From NCBI GenBank assembly GCA_006176705.1, contig QRFJ01000375.1:1010596-1074595 (forward strand): a stretch of DNA of 64,000 nucleotides, given 5' to 3'. The translations under genes and the position numbers were made by a program. This document shows positions 11,576 through 23,390 of this stretch, one piece after another. How positions within the stretch are numbered: the stretch's first letter is position 1; each line of letters opens with the position of its first letter. The notes beneath the pieces are model-generated. The model searched no databases. It had not been told where the DNA came from and saw only the letters and a list, made by a program, of their open reading frames with translations. Source of the DNA: Cocos nucifera. Lineage: Eukaryota; Streptophyta; Magnoliopsida; Arecales; Arecaceae.

Positions 11576-12340
11576 AAAGAGGGTAAAGGGCTTAAACTAT
11601 ACGAGTGGTGGTGGCCTAAAGGTCGAGGTCAGCTGGTTGTAGAGGAGAGGAGCTATGATACTGGTAATGATTGGGCATAAGCCCCAAGTTTGGTAACTGT
11701 TGATATATTGGTGATCATTGTTAGATATTGTGGACAGTGGTTGGAGGTTACAGAGTGAAAGCACTCTGGCAAGGGGTGGGCAGACTACCAATGGCTAAGA
11801 TGGAGAAGGTAGGGGATTGATTGCTTTATAGAAGAAAATATGGGATCATTTTTTTTTTTCCATATTGTTGTGGTGGGGCATTGACAGCGGTTGTGATGAT
11901 GGTGGATCTAGAGGACAGTGTATTAAGTTGTTAAAACTATAATGATGGAACAATAAGGATGCTTTAATAGTGGTGGTGGATGGAGGCTGCCTCTGACATC
12001 CAACTAATATAGGACAACTCAAGAGGCAAGGGGCATAAAATGCTCGAATACCAAATTGATGCAGGACAAAATGAGGAGAGAGAAGAAGTGGAAATAAAGA
12101 AACAGAGAAGAGAAGAGAAGAAGGTAGAGAAGAAAGTATAGGGAGAGGGAACCCAATATTCTCTAAACTCAATACCGCAAATTTCTATTCTCAATTTCAT
12201 AGCAATTGATTTATATGGATCCAAAATCTTAACATGAGTCCGTATAGAAATAAAATATTAGATTTCTCACAAAATTCTAGTTGTAGAGTACTCCACATAA
12301 AAATAAAATTTTCTAATTTTAAAATAAAATATTTCTAACA
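11576..12340 (-). mobile_element. Small Copia-type element I, 5' end (minus strand)
   Basis: On the minus strand a 284-base LTR-like unit (12340 to 12057) starts TGTTAGAAATATTT and ends GTCCTGCATCA. It is followed two bases later by TGGTATTCGAGC (12,053-12,042), a close match to the Met-tRNA primer-binding site. A TATA-like CCATATAAATC and a pyrimidine-rich tract lie inside the LTR, as in short plant Copia LTRs. The internal part (12,040 to 11,576) holds no recognisable protein and is cut by the end of A' at 11,575. The call rests on the LTR and primer-site layout alone. Confidence 0.5.
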
Positions 12341-13995
12341 TAAGCACGTCCAGATTTCTTATAGGATAGTTCTCTGTCAGTCCTGCTTTGAACCATCATA
12401 ATGCATTATCAAAACACTTCTTTCTTCTTGTGCTCTTATACTTTCTTTGTTTTTCCATGTAGGTTGGATTGTGTGGAGAGCATGTTGGATATTAAATTTG
12501 ATTTTATCTTTTAATCTCATGTGGGTTGGGATCTTGACAAGCCCATTAGATCTTAATCAAACTTGAATTAAATATGGGTAATTGCAGGATGGCTGTAGGG
12601 ACTCTCCCTGGAGGACACCTTATACATCGGAATGGAGCGGTAATGGAAATCTATTAAATGGACCACAGATTTTGGCAAATACACAAAGGACCAACCAACA
12701 TCCCATCCTTGTAATCTGAGAATGGAAGTTCTCTCGTATATTTTCATCATTTTCAATGCATTATTGCTGAATTCTTCCCCTATTTTTGCTTGAGAACTTG
12801 AAAGTGGGGTTGGATTTTCATTTGCCTCTACTTTATCTAACCTTGTCCATGTGGTACTTACAGCCTCTAGTTAAGTTGTTGAGATAGAGTGTAAATAGAT
12901 TCAAATAAAAAAAACTAACAAAAAAAGAAAGGAAAAAAATGCACCAAGATAAAACTAAGAATTAAGAAAAATAGATGCTAATGAATTCATTGCAAGCATG
13001 GATTACAAATCTATAAGTGAGTACTTGATTTCATAGGAAATTAAGCAAAAACCAAAAAGGTAGAGAGAAGGAAAAAGAAATTGAGATGCTATCTAGTGGT
13101 GTTGTAGCTCTATATCCTCCTCTACTTTGGAAACAATTCCGATCAGGAAACCTGTTTGCTATTGGTTTCTTTGAATGCGCTATTCTCTTTTGAAGTAGAG
13201 GTTTCGAGTTCTACTGGAAAAAGAAAATAGTGATAAAAGTCCACAACTAAGCTTTTAAGATGCTTTGTTAGTGGAATTGCTCATGGAGAGTCATGTAAGA
13301 GAAAGAAGCGAACAATAAGTCTCCTTAGAAGCAGAGCTTCGTTAAGCTTATTATTTCTCATAATTTTCTTAATTTTTTCTTCCTATAGGATTTAGACCAG
13401 TTTACTCTAATAGTTCTTTAGGTATGTATAAAGATAAGCCTAACTCAACCTAACTTAGCTGGTTATCTTAGTCCAATCAACAAATCTCATAGAATTTTGG
13501 ATGCATATGTCCAAATAGATTCCGATTGTTTCTAAAGAAACACAAATTATTTCTATTGCTAGAAATAAGAGTGCATTGTGTAAGTGGCAGCTTTAGTGGA
13601 TTAAAAGACCGGCGAAAATAGGTAGACTAGGTGTTGTATGTGCAGCTGAAATATGGTGTGTTGGTGTGGAGATGGCACAAATATAGTGATGGATGATGCC
13701 CGCATATCCTGTATCCAAGAGTGGGTACTAGAGTCAATCGAATTCGTGTCATTCCCATTTCTTTTCTCCTTGCATCATATCTCACATTATCGTGAGCCAT
13801 TGGTATGAGTGGCTTTGAGTAGCTAATTCCAATCTCTATCCTTAGCTTCTATATTGGAAGAATTTCTACAATATCTGACTGCATCCATTTCTCAAGCAAG
13901 GACAAATTGGTCATGCGTGCATGCTTTATTCATGTTTTGTGCTGCTTTCAAAGCCCTGAACCTCTCTCTTCAAACAAAAATCATATGAGGCGAAT
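12341..13995. other. No recognised feature
   Basis: About 1.65 kb with moderate AT content. Reading frames are short in all six frames. I see no LTR edges, primer sites, domains or structured RNA. It is probably the host sequence or old repeat into which element I and the neighbouring foldback element inserted. Confidence 0.4.
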
Positions 13996-14936
13996 GCTAT
14001 AGAATATCATATGGGCGGGTTTCATAATTTATCACATTTCTTTTGATACCAATATTAAAAAATAAGTTTAAAAATCAAAGACTTTTCTACTAATAGAATT
14101 ATTAGTTTAATCATTGATTAAAAAAATATATGATATTTTCTTTCTTATTCATTTTGAGCATATACTTTTTACCAATACATACATACTAAGCCATATGATA
14201 CATATTAAACAAATTAATCATCATATAAGTTAATATATACCTACAAATAAATCGAAACGCAGTTTCTAAAAATAAAGTTCACCAATATATAGTATATAGT
14301 CAGGTGATATATACTTAATAAATTAGTTATTTAGCAATCCAATATATACATCCAAGCAAATTGATGCATGGTTTCAAATATTATATTCATCAATATACAT
14401 TACATAGCCCGGTGATGCACACCCATCAATTTTTTCATATATACTATAAGCTTCTTTGATACACACCCAATAGCAATCCAATCCATGTTTTCAAGTAAAA
14501 AAATATTTCTTGAAAATTGTATATTGATTTATCTAAAGGTGTATATTAGATTATTACTAAGTGTATATCAAAGAAGCATATAATATGCATAAAAAAACCA
14601 ATGAGTGTGTATCACCATATCATATAATGTATATTAGTGAATATAATACTCTAGAAACTGTATATCAATTTGTTTGGAGGTGTATATTATATTGCTAAAT
14701 GACTAATTCAATAAATATATATCCCATGATCCTATACTATGTATTGGTGAGCTGTATGTTCTAAAAATTGTATATCAATTTATCTCAAGGTGTGTATTAG
14801 ATCACTACTAGGTATGTATCAAAGAAGCTTATAATATGTACTAGAAAGTTAATCAATATATATTATTATACCATGTAGTGTGCTAGTGAATATAATATTC
14901 TAAAAAATTTGTATAAATTTGCTTGGAGATAAATAT
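13996..14936. mobile_element. Foldback-type long-TIR element, left part
   Basis: The outer sequence CTATAGAATATCATATGGG (from 13,997) is the inverted counterpart of the end at about 25,955 (CCCATATAATATTTTATAG). The match continues inward for several hundred bases (for example CACATTTCTTTTGATA against TCTCATTTCTTTTAATA). A second symmetry axis lies near 14,503 (TTTTCAAG...CTTGAAAA). To its right, blocks recur with a period of about 250 bp: ATTGTATATTGATTTATC near 14,517 and ATTGTATATCAATTTATC near 14,768. No coding sequence. Long, partly tandem TIRs with no ORF suggest a non-autonomous foldback or Mutator-like element; the superfamily is unknown. Confidence 0.6.
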
Positions 14937-17187
14937 TGAAAGAAAAAATCTGATTTTCCACCATAAGTCGTCCAGATCTGATCAGATCTGAGGCAGATTT
15001 TTTTACAAAAATTTCTACGATCCGATCAGATATAAGAGTTCTCAGATCTAATCATTGTGATCTAATATTAAAATTAAAAATAAAATTAAATCAAATTTAA
15101 TTTTAAGTACCTTGTAGGATAATCTGATTATCCTGCAATGATCCTGTTGGTTTTTGAGATTCTGAAAGGAGCCACGCATACGTCTGGCCTCTACCAATAT
15201 CCACTTGGGCAAGATCTGAACGTCTTCTCCTCTCTCCTCCAAAGATTAGATCTAAATTTGATCTATAGTTTCTTCAAAACTATTTCTAAAGGCAGCCCGT
15301 CCGTCTCATGAACACCATCGCGTAGATCCTGAATCTTATGCCAAAAATCATGGACCTTCAACTCATATTTGTGCCTAACATTTTAGGCTTGTAGAAGAGG
15401 GGGAGAGCGATAGAGGGGGCATGGGATATCAGAGGGCGATAGCAATTGGGCGTGGAAAAAATTTTCATGCGATACCACTCTTTGACGTGAGAAAGGTTTA
15501 AAAACCAATGCTATATAAAGTCCTTCTTTGACCAAATCACTTATTATTTGATCAAAAAGACTCTAGGAATTATTCTCCACATGAAAACCTAGATCACATC
15601 TAGTTTTTGTTGCCAAAAATCAAAAAAAAAGTGGGCAACATGAGTAGATAAGGAAGAGTCCATTGCGCCTAGGACTCTTCCCTTAAGAGTTTGATCCAAA
15701 TCAAACTCTATCAAAACCCAGTCAAAACTCCACCATAAATAATGAAATTTGGCACACCCATAGCATGACTCAAGCCCTATCACATATTCAAAAATCAGAT
15801 TAAAAATATTTCTAAAAAATTTTTTAGAAGCATCTGATCAGGTGATCCTCAATTCTCTCAATTGGGTCAACTTTTGACCCTAATCCAATTGCACTAGGAA
15901 TGGATTTAATTTCTATAATTTATCTGATCTGGACTTATTTCAGTCAAATAAAAATAAATTCATTTAAGATACAAAAATAATTTAAATCAAATTTGACTCG
16001 ATTGTGATGAATCAAAAAGATTACAGAAGAAGAAAGCTAGGCTCAATCATGTGCTAGCATGATTATCTTGAACCTGACTGGATCTAATCCAAATCAATCG
16101 AACTAGATTAGCTCAATTAATGACATCCAGATCCAAACCCTTATTTATGTGATCTAGTTAGGTTCAGTTCCGTATGGTAATGAGGCATATCGTGATCTCT
16201 ATCATTAACATCATCGAAATACTTTTCGATGGATCAGAACATTTCTAATTCATACAATTATACTGATCGATTATCAAAATCATTCTAATTGCTCCCAAAA
16301 TCCACCAGTAACACCTAATAGTATATGGTGGCAACCCATTAGAGCTGAAAGCGAACCTCTTAGTGCAACTACCTATGTGATTGGGTTCTTCTATCTTGAG
16401 CTCCGATAGGATTAGGATTAAGGTAAACTCATCAAACCCAACATCCATCATATAAATTAATCATTTGATTTGAGTCTGATGTGAAATCCTAATAGAAACT
16501 CTTTCTATCATCTTCACTCCGCCATGGCCATGGGCTTAAGGACTCAATCTCATGATTATCATAAGGCTACTCCTCATCTACTAAGGTAGATAGATCTCCT
16601 ATTGGTGCAATCCAATTTCTACAATGAACATGTTATAGCCAACATACACCTCAGAATTCTGAATGGCTAGGAGATCGAGTTATGGTATAGTCAAACATAA
16701 CACCCTCAAGGTGAACTATCGATGTACCTTAGATCAAAGAATCAGATACACCACTACAGCATCGAGTCAGTCATCGACGAGAAGGTAGACTTTCTTAAGA
16801 CTGCTCGAGATGGTCACATTCAGTATCTTCATTCTCTAATGAATACCTGTACTCTCACTTCGGTGTCTCACACTATGGACTCAAGATACATCTATCCTAA
16901 GAAAGCGATCATATACCAACTTTTCGGATCGATCATCATCCTCATGATGATCCTACGATCGAGAGCAGTTTATGAGTTAATTATGAGGATTCACGTCTTA
17001 AATTTTCAACTCTTAAAAATATGAATTGTCATTACCATTAACTCAAAGGATATATCACAGACACTTTAAATACATACTGTGATAGAAAATAATTTTTTTA
17101 TTAATTTATAGTCAAAATTATAAAATTATCCTTAGAAGTGTATTACAGGTGTTTAGCCAATTTGGCTTCTAGAGCACACATCTAACA
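14937..17187 (-). repeat. 3' LTR of Copia B
   Basis: It starts TGAAAGAAAAAATCTG and ends CACATCTAACA on the plus strand. It aligns along its whole length with 23,391-25,635, with scattered substitutions and small indels. One difference is an extra GATCTGATCA-like block near 14,980 that the right copy lacks. A purine-rich tract on the minus strand (17,201-17,188, AAGTGAAAGTTTG) abuts it. Confidence 0.9.
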
Positions 17188-17201
17188 AACTTTCACTTGA
17201 T

Positions 17202-17700
17202 CTAAAGCCAATTAGCTATAAATCTAAGTTCCATCTTCTCAAGATGGATTTTGATCTTCTGCTGGCTCAATGGCTTTGTTAGCGGATCTGCCACATTATC
17301 TATGGAGTTGATTTTCTTGACCTTGATGTATCCCTTCTCGAGGTAATCATGGATGAGGTGGTATCGCTACTTAATATGCTTGAATTTCTGATGAAACCTC
17401 GGCTCCTTAGCTAGGACTATGGCACCGTTGTCATCGCACTACAGAGAGATGGCATCTGATGGCATCACTCCAAGTTCTGTGGTGAACTTTTTGTACCAAA
17501 ACACCTCCTTTGCAGCCTCCGACGTAGCGATGTACTCTGCTTTTATAGTGGAGTCTGCTATCACCATCTACTTGAAACACTTCCAACTGACAGTTTCACC
17601 ATTACAAAAAAACAGACTTTCAGATGTCGACTTTCAATCATCTATGTCAGACCTAAAATCCGAGTCTGTATACCCCTAGATCTGAAGTTCTCCATTATCA
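17202..17700 (-). pseudogene. Copia RNase H (B)
   Basis: Minus-strand sequence matches the RNase H of A' block for block: the region around SGSETVSWK, the ALA/KHIKxRYHLIHDYLEKGYIKVKKI block near 17,390-17,300, and ADPLTKPLSQQKIKIHLEKMEL near 17,285-17,220. The catalytic-region block near 17,440 reads CDDNGAIVLA in broken frame. Stops and frameshifts prevent expression. Confidence 0.75.
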
Positions 17701-18760
17701 AAAACTAGAAACATATCCTTAGTCTTTCTTAAGTACTTAAGGATACATTTCACAGAAGTCTAGTGCTCTTCACCTAGATTCGGCTGATATTTGCTCGTAA
17801 CACTTACAGCATGGATAATATCAGGTCGTGTATATAGCATGACATACATGAGACTCTCTATTGCCAAAGCATAAGGGATCTTGCTCATGCATTCAATCTC
17901 CTCAGGTGTGCTAGGGCACATCTTCTTGAAGAGATGAATGTCATGTCTAAAGGATACTAAATTTCTCTTGGAGTTTTTCATGCTGAACCTCTTCAACACC
18001 TCCTCTATGTACATTTTCTATGAGAGACCCAATATTCTATTCGGTCTATCCCTATAGATCTTAATTTTCAGAATAAAGGATGCCTCTCCTAGATCTTTCA
18101 TAGAGAACTTCTTAGACAACCGCATTTTAATTGTAGTCAACATGAAAATATCATTTTCAATTAGGAGGATGTCATCCATGTATAATACAAGAAAGACAAC
18201 AGTACTTCCACAGACCTTTTTAAAAATACAGGACTCTTCGTTCTTGATGAATCCAAATGATTTAATTACATCATTGAAACGAACATTCTAGCTTCGAGAT
18301 GCTTGCTTAAGTCCATATATGGATCTTTACAGCTTGCAAACCTTGTGATCGTCATCATTAGATGTGAAATCTAGCGGTTGTTCCATATAGAGATATCTTC
18401 CTCAAGATATCCATTTAAGAATGTCGTTTTTACATCTATCTACCATATTTTGTAATCAAAAAAGATTGCAATAGCAAGCAATATACGGATGAATTTAAGC
18501 ATGGCTACTGATAAAAAAGTATCTTGATAGTTAATACCTTCGTGCTGACTATATCCTTTCATTACGAGCCTTACTTTGAATGTCTCTATATTTCCATCAG
18601 TACCTATCTTTTTCTTGAAGATCTATTTACACCTAATAGATACTATACCTTCAGGTGGATCTACCAAGGTCTAGACATAGTTCGAATGCATTGAGTCAAT
18701 CTCTAACTTCATTGCTTCTAACCATTGCTCAGAGTCAATATCTGATATTGCCTCGTCATA
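17701..18760 (-). pseudogene. Copia reverse transcriptase (B)
   Basis: The catalytic box is YMDD at 18,182-18,171 (TAC ATG GAT GAC on the minus strand) inside VLYMDDILLI. Downstream an open stretch (18,014-17,760) gives MYIEEVLKRFSMKNSKRNLVS and TRPDIIHAVSVTSKYQPN. Upstream blocks include the SIYGLKQA-like segment near 18,300 and the linker near 18,700. The aspartates are intact, but stops occur throughout. Confidence 0.8.
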
Positions 18761-19470
18761 GATTTTGGGATCATCATCATGAATTCCATTTTCTGTGAGG
18801 AACATTTTCTCTACATCTTCTGAGATAGTACCTAAGTATCTTTAAGGAGGATAAAAAATTCTACTTGATCTATGAGGTGGAGGAGGTAGTGTCTAGGTTG
18901 GCTCAATCTGATTGGGTTTTATAGGTTTCTTAGCTCGTTTCTTATTGAAGACTTTCTTCTCGAGTCTAATCTATCTTCCGATGCCATCATCTTGAATAAA
19001 CTATTTTTCAAGAAAAATGGTGTGTCAACTCATAATCACAATGATCTTCTGGAAGATAGAAATAATATCCTAATGACTCTTTAGGATATTCAATAAATCG
19101 AGCTCTAAAAGATCTAGACTATAATTTGTCCGCTTGTTGCCTCTTGACATGGACCGAACAATTCCAAATTTTGAGATGACTCAGACTTTGTTTCTTACCA
19201 TGTCATATAGCATACGGTATGGTAGGAACGATTTTAGAAAAAATTCTATTCAGTAAATATATAGCGGTCATCAGACTATATCCCCAAAAAAACTCAGAGA
19301 GGTCCGTGAAACTCATCATGGATCAAACCATATCTAATAGAGTCCGATTTCTCTATTTTGAAACCCATTGAGTTGAGGTGTTCTAGGTGGAGTCCATTAT
19401 GAGACTATGTCATTATTCTTAAGATAGTTTAAAAATTTTTAACTAAGGTATTCGCCTCCTCGATCTGAAA
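18761..19470 (-). pseudogene. Copia integrase, C-terminal part (B)
   Basis: Minus-strand blocks match the integrase of A': the RSGR/YPP linker (near 18,870-18,840), the YPKESLGYYFYLPEDHCDYEL-type segment near 19,090-19,030, the TIYLLN-like block near 19,265 and GIVS/TPPRTPQLN near 19,410-19,370. The domain stops at about 19,470 in the EEANTLVKNF stretch, where a foreign LTR begins. The N-terminal half of the integrase is missing. Confidence 0.7.
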
Positions 19471-20364
19471 CTCAGAGTGGCCGAACTTCAGTCAGACTTC
19501 CACGAGAGCCGGACTCCCTCCGTACTCCTTCAATCAGACTCCCATGAGAGTCGGACTCCCTCCGCACTCCTCCCTCTGCACTCCTCCAGCCGGCTGAACT
19601 CCCTCCATGCTCCTTCAGTCGGACCCCAATAGAAGCCAAACTTTTGCCGAACTTCTTCTTCGATCGAACTCCTCCAGGAGCCAAACTCCTTTCGGATCAC
19701 TCCTGCAGACGAACTCCTCCAAGAGCCAAACTCCTTCTGGATATCCCCCTTCGATCGAACTCTTTTCGGATGATCCCCTCCAGAGGTATCCCCCTTAGGA
19801 GTCCAAGCTCTCCTAAAATAGATATACGCCAAGGTTCTTCACCTACGGATATTGAATCTCAATGGTATGGCCGCCACTACTAGTCTGACGCCACCTTTTT
19901 CTCTGTAACAAGCTCAATGTGGCCCACGATCGAACGATATGGCCACCACTACTGATGACACCACTCTCTCTGTATCCCGCTCCATGCGGCCCATGATCCG
20001 CCAGTATGATTGTCACTATCCATTTGATGATGCCTTTCTCTTCGTACCGAACTTCATGCAGCCCCGAGTGGCCCACGATCGAACGATATGGCCATCACTA
20101 TCAACCCGCTACAAGCTCCGCCTATAAAAAGAGACCCTCCAAATATGTCTTCTAGAAGCTCTCCTCTCCTTCTCTAAACTCTGCCGAACTCATTCCAGAG
20201 CACTCCATTTTTATTGGTTAGAAGAGCTGACTTGATTGTTGAAGGGTTCTGCCGGAGCCACCACCACCGACTCCAGACAGAACTTTATTTTATAGATCAT
20301 CGATGGTGACCTTATCCTCTTCCACTCCAGCTTGATCCAGCATCAACCAGATTCTACACCAACA
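19471..20364 (+). repeat. Truncated Gypsy-type LTR inside Copia B
   Basis: This GC-richer block is the 3' part of an LTR of the same family as 49,228-50,379. It has degenerate tandem units built on GAACTCC/CCGAACTTC (19,480-19,760), a shared block TCTCCTAAAATAGATATA near 19,808, a TATA box in CTATAAAAAGAGACCCTCC (about 20,122) and the end CAGATTCTACACCAACA. The family start (TGTTGGGGATAAACC) is missing. No target duplication is visible, and Copia sequence equivalent to about 6,412-6,990 of A' is lost at this site. Confidence 0.75.
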
Positions 20365-21504
20365 AAAAATATTACAATGATTCTTAAGAAAACTAATTAC
20401 ATAATCTTCTTATGCTAAAGATAAAATAAAAATTAAATTTCTGCTTGCTGCAGGCACATAAAAATAGTCTCTAAGAACTAGATCTAATCTTGACGGTAAT
20501 CAAAGAGGGTATATTCCCATGATCACAGCAGCAACTCTTGCTTCATTTCCGACATGTAGGATCATCTCACCATCTCTCAGCCTCCTGCTATCCTCAAGAT
20601 CCTGCATAAAAGTACATAAGTAAGCATTAGAACCAAAGTCAAGCACCCAACTAGATGTAGAAGAAATCGTAAGGTTAGATTCTATAACAAGCATACATCC
20701 AGAAGGACCTGTCTCCTTCTTGTTCTTTAGGTTGGCCAGGTAAAGAGGGCAGTTCCACTTCCAGTGGAAATATTTTTTCTTGTCAGCGACCTTCTTTTTT
20801 GGCTCAAGCTTCTTCTTCTTTCCACCTTCCACCTTCTGCTTCTTCGTGGTCTTTCTCTTCTTTTTAAAAAACTTTCTCTTGAAAGAAGTCCACTCCACAG
20901 CAAGCATTGAGCCCTTTGAACCTTTCATAGAGAGCTCAGTAGTAACCAGCATATTCATAAGTTCAACCAAGATATTTTATAGTTTATGCATATGGTAGTT
21001 CATGATGAACTGCTCATATGCATCAGTCAAAGACTGTAGAATTATATCAATCTGTAGGTCTTGATCTAACATGACATCGAGCTTCTCAAGCTCACCATCA
21101 GACAATGTTCTTGGATTGAGTATCCATCATGCATCTGAGCCTTAAAAAATCTTTTGATGACTTAATATTTGGCTGCGCGACTCTATTCACTAAATAACTT
21201 TTGTAGATGAGTCAACATTTGGCAGCTAATCTTAATATCTTCATGTTGGAGCTGAAACTCATCAGACATTGAGTCCAATATGTAATACATGGCTTTGTTA
21301 TCTTCATCCATCCATTTTTTTTGAGATGCTTTCTGATCAGTGAATGAACGTGCTGGTAAAGTAGGAGAATCCTGCTCTAATACATAATTCAACTTCTTAG
21401 AACCCAAAACTATTTTGAAGTTTTGAAGCCAATTCTTGTAGTTGGATCCAATTAGTCTATGGGTGTTCAGGATACGGGCTAATGGATTGGATGTAGATAT
21501 TTTT
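20365..21504 (-). pseudogene. Copia gag and protease start (B)
   Basis: From the leader acceptor at 21,505 the frame begins at an ATA codon where the family start ATG would be. It continues as ISTSNPLARILNTHRLIGSN, then LNYVLEQDSPTLPARSFTDQ (open 21,407-21,183) and, after breaks, the open stretch 20,970-20,500. That stretch holds a Lys-rich tract, a shortened zinc knuckle (YFHWKWNCP, an internal deletion) and the protease start WVLDFGSNAYLCTF, where Asp-Ser-Gly reads Asp-Phe-Gly. The family gag is about 300 codons; this copy is nearly complete but not functional. Confidence 0.8.
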
Positions 21505-23376
21505 CTATAGAAAATTAAAATTTTTAGTTATATTTTATAATTAGACTTAACCAATTTATTTAGGAGTTTTATTTTTAAATAAATTAGGCTTTCACTATTT
21601 ACTCGAATCCCTATACTCTCTTGGCAGAGTGAGAAAATCTTCATAATTATTGATTTCTAGTGGATGGTGCGGTCCCACCAACTGACTTATCACCTCATAT
21701 AATAGTTATTTATAATGGATCAACTGATGAGTGGACAACTCTTGTCCAATGATTTTCTTTCATGGTGCACCAAAATCTAATCTCTAATTCATAAAGCTCA
21801 CCGTGCCCAGAATATTGCTCCACTCGTTAGTTATGTCAAACCCACTATTTGTACGAATTAAATTTTTGATTGAATTTCTCACCGTATTCGAAATATTAAG
21901 TTCAACCCATCCTCCAACCCGTAGCATCCAATACCTAATAGACATGGTTGCATCTTTTCGGTGTAACTGAACCACTATATCCAACCAAGAACAATCAATC
22001 CCAGAAAGAACCCGCACATCTACAATGGTGGGAGATCTTAGACTTAATATTTTTTTAAAAAGATTTAATTTAGATCTCTTTAAACTTGACTTGACTTAGT
22101 CATAATAATTATGATTAATCTAGTGGCATGGTTGGCTCGAATTATTAGCCACCTCTAATCAAAACTGGATCGATATAAATGGCTAGGTAAGTGAGATCGA
22201 TGGAAGGGATATAAGAATGCATTTAGATCGAGTAGCTTTCAATTAAAAATTAGTTGATCGTATCTACCAGACATACCTTAGATACCAAATTATCGAATCA
22301 GAACTAATCGGATTAGCCTACAATCCAGGCTCGAACCATGGAACCAAATTAGGTTTTGACTTGATCAAGTCACATCTCAATGTGATTCAATCTTGACCCA
22401 GACTTAATTCTATTAGGCTGGTTAATTTTAAGCTTTCTTTGATCCCATCTAATCAACTCTTGATTCGATTTGATCAATCGCTAGACCTAATTGAGCTACC
22501 TAAGTTCAAACCCAATTTTATGAAGATGTTTTAGATCTAAAAATTCATAATTTTTAGATCTAATTAATTTTATAATCTTAATTCTTAATTAAGTTTTGGG
22601 TTCATGAATAAAATATATAATAAAATTCTAGGATTTCAGAATCTAAAATTTTGAAAAAAATGAGTTCTAATTTTTTATTAAGGATGAACGCATCGCACCC
22701 CTACACATCATAAGAACACCCCATTGAATGGAAGAAGAGGATCTTTAAATCCTACTTTATTCTTATGATCAGACGGCCAAGAAAAATATCTTAATCAGAA
22801 AATATATTTTCTAAAATAAAACTAGTTAGATCTGAATCATATATCACATATACAAAAGATCTAACCTATACATGTCTTGCATACATCTCATATATCATAA
22901 CTCAATAAACTATGCATATTTTTAGATCTAAAATATTATATATTAAATCTAAAAAATAAAATTTTAAATTTGATTACATCAAAAATAAAACTATTCTAGA
23001 TATTTTATAGAACTATTCTATAACTAGTCTAAGCATGCATCTTTCATATCTCATATGAATAAATTAAAAATTAAAAACTATATTTTTTAATTTTTAGATC
23101 TGGTTATAATAATTATAATATTAAAAAAATAAAAATAAAATAAATCTAAAATTATATTAAATCAAATTAACAACATGATTATACTAGACTACACATAGAA
23201 CTATTCTATCCCTAGTCTAGTCATGCATCTCATACATTATAGATCTAAATCATATAATTTTTAATTTTTTAATTTTTGATCTAATTATATCTGATGTGAG
23301 ATCTAAAATTATTTAATATTAGATCATAAATAAAATTAAATTAGATCTAAAATAGATATGAAGAACTGCTAACATA
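21505..23376 (-). other. Leader of Copia B with putative intron
   Basis: The leader runs from the primer site to gag. On the minus strand a donor (CTAAG then GTATGT, intron from 22,276) and an acceptor (TTTTCTATAG, intron end 21,505) would remove 772 nt and place gag directly after the junction. Equivalent sites are in A and C. A 77-codon open frame lies inside the putative intron (22,017-21,784) and is described separately. Confidence 0.45.
21784..22017 (-). CDS. Leader ORF of Copia B, 77 codons, uncertain coding status
   Basis: The frame runs from ATG at 22,017 to the stop in ATGAATTAG. It contains SIRYWMLRVGGWVELNI and no recognised domain, signal peptide or membrane segment. Copia C has the same frame at about 44,938-45,170, with the same ATGAATTAG end, but with one Trp-to-stop change and one 1-base insertion. 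By my hand count over the first 55 codons the B/C differences fall about equally on the three codon positions (10, 10, 10). That argues against constraint, though both copies are long dead. It could be a small accessory ORF or chance. Confidence 0.2.
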   Translation of the reverse strand: MRVLSGIDCSWLDIVVQLHRKDATMSIRYWMLRVGGWVELNISNTVRNSIKNLIRTNSGFDITNEWSNILGTVSFMN

Positions 23377-23388
23377 GCTCTGATACCA
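23377..23388 (-). other. Primer-binding site, initiator Met tRNA (B)
   Basis: The reverse complement is TGGTATCAGAGC, an exact match to the usual plant Copia site, two bases from the 5' LTR edge at 23,391. Confidence 0.9.
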
Positions 23389-23390
23389 AT

